Assembly (NCBI RefSeq): GCF_020217005.1
Contig: NZ_JAIWOI010000155.1
Coordinates: forward strand, 1 to 10,000
From: Rheinheimera sp.
GTDB lineage: Bacteria > Pseudomonadota > Gammaproteobacteria > Enterobacterales > Alteromonadaceae
Reading direction: 5' to 3'
DNA: 10,000 bases
Under the pieces are notes generated by a model. The model ran no database searches. It was not told where the DNA came from and worked only from the letters and a program-made list of their open reading frames with translations. Of this stretch, positions 6,387-10,000 are shown one piece after another. The position numbers were made by a program, and so were the translations under genes. The first letter of the stretch is position 1, and each line of letters begins with the position of its first letter.

Positions 6387-6724
6387 CTGACGAGGTTCCT
6401 TATTAACACTGTGTGCCCAAAACTTCCATAGTCAGCTTGACTCTGCTCCGGCCAATTGGTTCCTTAACTGCTAAAATAGCACCTATGTATCAGCAAAGAA
6501 AATCTAAGCCTTCAGGCAAACACTAAAACCAGTGCAACCAGTTAAAACTGTATTCGACTTTGGTCAATGCGGTATTTATCAAATTTTTGCAACTATTTGC
6601 TTTTTATACGGAACAAAGTAAAACCTTATTGGTCAGAGCCATTGCATGAGAACTCCTCCCGGAGTGAGAGAAGTAGTACACACCAGGGATCATTATTAAA
6701 AAGCGCTAAACCGGAGCTCAAACC
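6387..6724. other. divergent intergenic region, no gene seen
   Basis: The 338 bases between the lipoprotein and the 77-residue gene hold presumed divergent promoters, but I cannot place a convincing -35/-10 pair on either strand. Small features seen are TGCTA-AAA-TAGCA (6469-6481), the palindrome CCAATTGG (6452-6459), an AT-rich run at about 6570-6625 and the mini-hairpin ACTCC-TCCC-GGAGT (6652-6665). A 17-codon frame at 6646-6699 has no convincing ribosome site. Confidence 0.5.
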
Positions 6725-6958
6725 ATGATGACATCTATCCGTAGCCGTATTTTAGCTTTTTTAGATCTGGCGCACTGCCAGTACAAGGTTGAAGGCAATA
6801 CAATTAAAACCTCTGCCGCGGTATTGGCCTTTACGTCAGACCATCTCTCCATTAAACGTGAAGGCAAACCTGAGCGTTTAATGCCTTATGAAAAACTCAA
6901 TATGGATAAAATTTTGTTTTTACTGACGGCCCAGGGCGATAAAAACCAGTCGGCGTAG
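6725..6958 (+). CDS. 77-residue protein of unknown function
   Basis: A short open frame starting at ATG 6725, behind GGAG (6713-6716) eight bases away; the adjacent second ATG is a less well spaced alternative. The product is soluble, with no signal peptide and no clear membrane segment, and mixes an N-terminal amphipathic helix (RSRILAFLDLAH) with alternating strand-like segments (CQYKVEGNTIKTS, HLSIKREGKP) and a helical tail (YEKLNMDKILFLL). That pattern suggests a small alpha/beta domain. I do not recognise a family. Support for coding is the ribosome site, balanced residue composition and its isolated position with gaps on both sides. It is divergent from the lipoprotein gene and convergent with the hydrolase. 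One cysteine is present at residue 18; no metal or nucleotide motif is seen. Confidence 0.55.
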   Translation: MMTSIRSRILAFLDLAHCQYKVEGNTIKTSAAVLAFTSDHLSIKREGKPERLMPYEKLNMDKILFLLTAQGDKNQSA

Positions 6959-7063
6959 AAACTCAGATTTCGACTTGCAGAGGCTGCCAGCAGCACTTAG
7001 ACATCGAATGACTATTGTCAGATAATAACAACAATAGGTATTGGATGCCTGCCTCATTGCTTG

Positions 7064-7096
7064 ATAGCCTCTGAAGCCGGGTTTGCTGGCTATTTT
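7064..7096 (+). terminator. weak hairpin with T-run after the 77-residue gene
   Basis: ATAGCC (7064-7069) pairs with GGCTAT (7088-7093) around an 18-base loop containing further AGC/GCT pairing, and TTTT ends at 7096. It is over 100 bases past the stop codon, so the assignment is tentative. The rest of 6959-7217 shows only a 5-bp hairpin at 7186-7199 and no gene. Confidence 0.25.
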
Positions 7097-7217
7097 CATG
7101 ACACGGCTCAAGCCGCTTGCCGAAACTATTTCTGGTCCTGCGATCTAATCAAGTGAAGTATCAGTACTGAGAAAATGAGCAACGGCACTATCTTTAGTGG
7201 TAAAAATCGCCCTCAGA

Positions 7218-7958
7218 TTAACAGGCGAACTCGGGATTTGCACTCGTTGGATCAGACTGAATATGTTCGGTGACAAACTGCTTTAACTCCCGGGCAGCCA
7301 ATGCTGGTATGGCTTGCAATAAAAAATGTGGCGCATCGAGCCGGACTAACTTCATACCAGGGTTGTACTGCATTAATGTAGTGGCATTAAAAGCCCAAAT
7401 AAGACGGTCTTGTCTGGCCTGCAGGTATAGAAGTGGCAAGGTTAAGTTATGAAACTTGTCCAGTACATCTACCTGCAACACCTGTTTTGCTCTGTGTTTA
7501 ATCACTCGCTCCGGCACCATAGTTAGAGCTTTTTCCAGCAACGCAGATAAATGAACACTGGCGAAACGCCCCTGCAACCACAAAGCAGTCCAATGATGTA
7601 CAAACTCATTCCACGGCAATTTATCCACAGCGTTGGCTAATCCTTTTATCGCAGGTAAAGGGTTGCGACCAAAAGTGCAGCAAAGCACCAAAGCCTTAAG
7701 ATGCATAGGTTGTTCCGCTGCCAACATGATACCCAGAGGTCCGGAAAAAGACTCTGCCAGCACTACATAAGGGCTTTGCGGTAGCTGGGGCCGGATAAAA
7801 TCCAGCAATTCACTGTACCCCCAAAGCTGATCCAAAGGATAAGCTATCACCTGAAGCTGGAAATCTGGTGTCAGTTGTTCGGCCAATTGCTGATATAAAG
7901 TCCCTGTACCATCCAAACCTGGCAGCAATAGTATGGTTAGCGCTTTGTTTACCCTCAT
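7218..7958 (-). CDS. alpha/beta-fold hydrolase
   Basis: A 246-residue alpha/beta hydrolase, probably an esterase or thioesterase of unknown substrate. An N-terminal strand and oxyanion loop, LLLPGLDGTGTLY (10-22), are followed by the nucleophile elbow AESFSG (68-73) with Ser70, a family variant of GxSxG in which the first Gly is Ala. The likely acid is Asp184 in QARQDRLI and the base His211 in DAPHFLL; together they complete the triad. The lid/cap region about 98-165 is helical and Trp/His-rich. No signal peptide is present, so it is cytosolic. The start is ATG 7958, with GGGAG six bases upstream; longer in-frame starts (ATG 7976, TTG 8024) lack ribosome sites, and the TTG falls in the predicted promoter. 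It is divergent from the ABC exporter and may share control through the intergenic palindrome. The fold is sure; the reaction is not. Confidence 0.85.
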   Translation of the reverse strand: MRVNKALTILLLPGLDGTGTLYQQLAEQLTPDFQLQVIAYPLDQLWGYSELLDFIRPQLPQSPYVVLAESFSGPLGIMLAAEQPMHLKALVLCCTFGRNPLPAIKGLANAVDKLPWNEFVHHWTALWLQGRFASVHLSALLEKALTMVPERVIKHRAKQVLQVDVLDKFHNLTLPLLYLQARQDRLIWAFNATTLMQYNPGMKLVRLDAPHFLLQAIPALAARELKQFVTEHIQSDPTSANPEFAC

Positions 7959-7977
7959 ATTCTGCTCCCGCTGCATG

Positions 7978-7993
7978 ACTGGCGCTTGCCAGT
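7978..7993. repeat. inverted repeat at the hydrolase transcription start
   Basis: ACTGGC and GCCAGT form perfect 6-bp arms around a 4-base loop, overlapping the start (about 7989) predicted from the -10 hexamer. It could be an operator for a repressor or a short hairpin at the 5' end of the mRNA. Confidence 0.35.
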
Positions 7994-7995
7994 GT

Positions 7996-8024
7996 AATCT
8001 AAACAGATGACAAAGCGCTGACAA
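7996..8024 (-). promoter_or_regulatory. sigma-70 promoter of the hydrolase gene
   Basis: On the minus strand TTGTCA (5/6, 8019-8024) and TAGATT (4/6, 7996-8001) are separated by exactly 17 bases. The predicted start near 7989 gives a leader of about 30 bases carrying the GGGAG ribosome site of the ATG at 7958. This supports rejecting the longer upstream starts. Confidence 0.6.
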
Positions 8025-8048
8025 TTACTATCCAGCTGCAACGTTAAA

Positions 8049-8063
8049 AAATTGTCACAATTT
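8049..8063. promoter_or_regulatory. perfect 15-bp palindrome, candidate operator
   Basis: AAATTGT-C-ACAATTT has 7-base arms that pair fully around a single central base. It lies between the two divergent promoters, 24 bases beyond the hydrolase -35 and four bases before the proposed -35 of the ABC operon. A half-site resembling it (GACAATT, 8020-8026) overlaps the hydrolase -35. This is the usual place and form for a dimeric repressor site acting on the exporter, the hydrolase, or both. Confidence 0.5.
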
Positions 8064-8067
8064 AACC

Positions 8068-8097
8068 TTGTTGTTAACTCTACAGCATTGATATGCT
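8068..8097 (+). promoter_or_regulatory. possible promoter of the ABC exporter operon
   Basis: TTGTTG (8068-8073) and TATGCT (4/6 to TATAAT, 8092-8097) are 18 bases apart, giving a leader of about 33 bases to the ATG at 8137. The -35 is weak, so activation or an alternative promoter is possible. Confidence 0.35.
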
Positions 8098-8136
8098 TGA
8101 GCCTTTGTATTTAGCCAACGTATGCAAAGGAAGATT

Positions 8137-9102
8137 ATGCTCAGGATTGCTGCAAATCAGATAGAGAAAAGTTACAGCACAGTAAAAGCGGTCGATCGCA
8201 TCAGTTTTGAGGTGAAATCAGGCCAGATTTTTGCGTTGCTTGGCCCTAATGGTGCAGGAAAATCTTCTCTTATCAGGATGTTAGTTGGCCTGACCCGGCC
8301 CGATGCCGGCCAGATCCGCATCGAATACAAAGGAGAGGAACTGAACAGCTTACCTCAGCGTTGTTACGGTTATCTGCCGGAAGACAGAGGCTTGTATCAG
8401 GATAAAACGGTACGGCAAAACCTGACTTACATTGCTAAGTTACGTGGCATGAATGCGGCGGATATAGCACAAGGACTTAACGTATGGTGCACCAGACTGG
8501 ATCTGCTGGAAAAAATGGACGACAACCTCAACAAACTATCAAAAGGCAACCAGCAAAAAGTTCAGCTGATTAGCTGTGTACTGCATAAACCTGATTTGCT
8601 GATTTTAGATGAACCCTTTTCTGGGTTAGATCCGGTGAATCAGGAACATGTGCTGTCCATTCTGACCGAACTAAAGCAAAGTGGTACAACAGTGATCCTA
8701 AGCGCCCATCAGATGGCGCTGATTGAACGTTTGGCCGATCAAATGCTGCTGCTCAACAAAGGGCAACTGGTTGCGCAGGGGAGCCTGGCGGAGGTTAGCC
8801 AGCAGTTGGATCCTAAACAATGGTTTGAAGTGCGCTTTGAACAGCAGGTCGATAGACAACAACTGCAGCAATTAAGTGCTGTGGCAGAGCTAAACAGTTC
8901 AGCCTCAGACAAAATGCAGTTAACTTTACAACAAAGCTTTAGTGTCGGCCAGCTCTTGCACCAACTGTCCAGCCTGGCTGAACTGGCTGACTTCAGCCGA
9001 ATTCAACCCAGCCTGCATCAGCTGTACCTCACTGCAGTACAAAAGCACAATCAGCAAAACACAATAGAGTCGTCAATACTCACAGAAGGAGATGCAACAT
9101 GA
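8137..9102 (+). CDS. ABC exporter ATP-binding protein (NatA-like)
   Basis: A 321-residue ABC ATPase that would drive the adjacent membrane permease from the cytoplasmic face. Walker A is GPNGAGKSS (36-44), the signature is LSKGNQQKV (134-142), Walker B plus D-loop is LLILDEPFSGLDP (154-166) with catalytic Glu159, and the switch His191 is in LSAHQM. The Q-loop region reads GYLPEDRGLYQ (78-88), with Glu where many ABC proteins have Gln, a trait of the NatA/YhaQ-like exporter group. Residues after about 225 (WFEVRFEQQVD...) correspond in position to the DUF4162 C-terminal domain of that group. The start is ATG 8137, with AAGGA five bases before; an ATG five codons upstream (8122) lacks a site. 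The stop overlaps the permease start (ATGA). Substrate (Na+, antibiotic, lipid or peptide) is unknown. Confidence 0.9.
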   Translation: MLRIAANQIEKSYSTVKAVDRISFEVKSGQIFALLGPNGAGKSSLIRMLVGLTRPDAGQIRIEYKGEELNSLPQRCYGYLPEDRGLYQDKTVRQNLTYIAKLRGMNAADIAQGLNVWCTRLDLLEKMDDNLNKLSKGNQQKVQLISCVLHKPDLLILDEPFSGLDPVNQEHVLSILTELKQSGTTVILSAHQMALIERLADQMLLLNKGQLVAQGSLAEVSQQLDPKQWFEVRFEQQVDRQQLQQLSAVAELNSSASDKMQLTLQQSFSVGQLLHQLSSLAELADFSRIQPSLHQLYLTAVQKHNQQNTIESSILTEGDAT

Positions 9103-10000
9103 CTCTTTGGACCATAGCACTATTTGAGTTCCAACGTTATTTCAAATGGAAACAGGAACTGATCAGCATAGGTCTGATGCTACTGTCTTTAATAGTTATG
9201 AGCGCCTGGCCTCTGCTAAAAACCTGGCTGGACAATGACTACAAGGTTGCATTAGTCGGTCCAATCACAGCGCCTGCAATCAGCGGTTTTAGCATCAGCC
9301 CAATCCCAGCCGATTCAACTCAAACCGCACTCGCCGGACTAGGAGAAGTCTGGGATTTAGTGGTTCAGGTGCAAGACAATACACTGGTGATGACAGCTCA
9401 ATCCAGTGCCAGTTGGCAGGAAAAAATAAGACCAGAACTACAAAACTGGCTACAAAAACAACGCATCAGTCTACTACCTTTAAACCCTGAGCAAAAAAAG
9501 ATTATCGATAGCCTGCCCGAAACTAAGCTGATATTCCTGAACAAAGATTCAGCTAAACAAAACAAAGAGCAACAGATGGTCAGTGGCGGTTTATTGATCC
9601 TGATGGGTATTGGCGTGTTTTCAGGTTTTGGTTTTATGTTTACCGCGATAACCACGGAAAAGCAGCAGCGTGTCACAGAACAGTTGCTAACATTGATCAG
9701 CGCCAAGCAGTGGATCGAAGGTAAAATTCTGGGCATCTCACTGTTTTGTTTAAAAAGTATGGTCACGACAGGCTTGTTTTTATACCTGATGATCCAGGCT
9801 GTTTCGCTGGCCAAAGGCAAAGGTATGTTTGTATTGCCTATCACCAGTTTAGATTTGGCCAGTGCCTTACTTTTTGTCAGCTTAGGTTTGTTGTTAATCA
9901 ATAGCTTTATGGCAGGTTTTGCTGCCACTATTGACGACCCAAATCACTCAAGCCGTTCTATCATCATGTTTTTGCCCACAGTACCTTTAGGCGTTGTATT
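9099..10000 (+). CDS. ABC-2 type permease (NatB-like), N-terminal part
   Basis: The first 300 codons of an ABC-2 exporter permease, cut by the window edge; NatB-type proteins are usually near 400 residues. TM1 is about residues 21-40. A large external segment of about 41-160 follows, soluble and with Gln- and Lys-rich helices, typical of NatB-like subunits. Then TM2 is about 163-185, the cytoplasmic coupling motif TEKQQRVTEQLLTLISAKQ (186-204, compare EEKExRTxExLL), and further TMs are about 209-234 and 252-278. The coding frame overlaps the ATPase stop by four bases, indicating translational coupling. The CAGAAGGAG-type site lies inside the end of the ATPase gene. The pair forms an exporter; the substrate cannot be inferred from the visible part. 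Confidence 0.88.
   Translation, partial: MTLWTIALFEFQRYFKWKQELISIGLMLLSLIVMSAWPLLKTWLDNDYKVALVGPITAPAISGFSISPIPADSTQTALAGLGEVWDLVVQVQDNTLVMTAQSSASWQEKIRPELQNWLQKQRISLLPLNPEQKKIIDSLPETKLIFLNKDSAKQNKEQQMVSGGLLILMGIGVFSGFGFMFTAITTEKQQRVTEQLLTLISAKQWIEGKILGISLFCLKSMVTTGLFLYLMIQAVSLAKGKGMFVLPITSLDLASALLFVSLGLLLINSFMAGFAATIDDPNHSSRSIIMFLPTVPLGVV

Noticed and set aside
6646..6699. 17-codon leader-peptide-like frame upstream of the 77-residue gene
   Set aside because: No convincing ribosome site, no run of a single amino acid's codons, and no attenuator structure downstream.
6920..7111. 63-codon minus-strand frame overlapping the end of the 77-residue gene
   Set aside because: No ribosome site, unlikely composition, and overlap with a better supported gene.
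7959..8024. 22-residue N-terminal extension of the hydrolase
   Set aside because: Begins with TTG inside the -35 box of the predicted promoter and adds non-conserved residues; ATG 7958 has GGGAG at 6 bases.
9398..9928. 176-codon open frame on the minus strand
   Set aside because: Lies opposite the permease gene, whose frame shows membrane segments and the ABC-2 coupling motif; the antisense product has no family features.

Overview
The window looks like chromosomal housekeeping and accessory DNA from an aquatic gammaproteobacterium, most likely of the Rheinheimera / Alteromonadales type. This rests on gene content and protein style (a GH18 chitinase tail, a chemoreceptor without a docking tail, small outer-membrane barrel, NatAB-like exporter), moderate GC and strong AAGGA/GGAG ribosome sites. 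The genus is an inference. No transposase, phage gene, CRISPR array, tRNA or rRNA was found.

Layout. 1-121 (+) is the end of a GH18 chitinase. It converges on a CoA-transferase/acetyl-CoA hydrolase (165-1442, -), with a perfect 15-bp hairpin between them. A 370-bp divergent region (1443-1812) holds an FNR-like box placed as at a class II promoter for the CoA-transferase, plus phased AAACTC repeats on the side of a small outer-membrane beta-barrel gene (1813-2418, +). A thiolase (2688-3878, -) converges on the barrel gene; between them lies a cysteine-rich 40-codon frame of doubtful status. Upstream of the thiolase on the same strand is a methyl-accepting chemotaxis protein (4009-5628, -), separated from it by a strong terminator at 3953-3981. 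Next come a small four-cysteine lipoprotein of unknown function (5940-6386, -) and, divergent from it, a 77-residue protein of unknown function (6725-6958, +). An alpha/beta hydrolase (7218-7958, -) is divergent from an ABC exporter operon: ATPase 8137-9102 (+) overlapping by four bases the permease from 9099, which runs off the window. The hydrolase/exporter intergenic region holds a readable sigma-70 promoter and a perfect 15-bp palindrome.

How the genes relate. The CoA-transferase and thiolase both handle acetyl-CoA/acyl-CoA, but they are separated by the barrel gene and are probably separate transcription units. Chitinase, thiolase and CoA-transferase fit a life on polymers and fatty acids with acetate overflow when oxygen is low. 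The only clear operon is the ABC pair. Several given or longest reading frames begin upstream of the real starts; Shine-Dalgarno positions move the starts of the barrel, thiolase, chemoreceptor, hydrolase and ATPase genes downstream. I see no clearly new multi-gene system; the best leads are regulatory arrangements and the small unknown genes.
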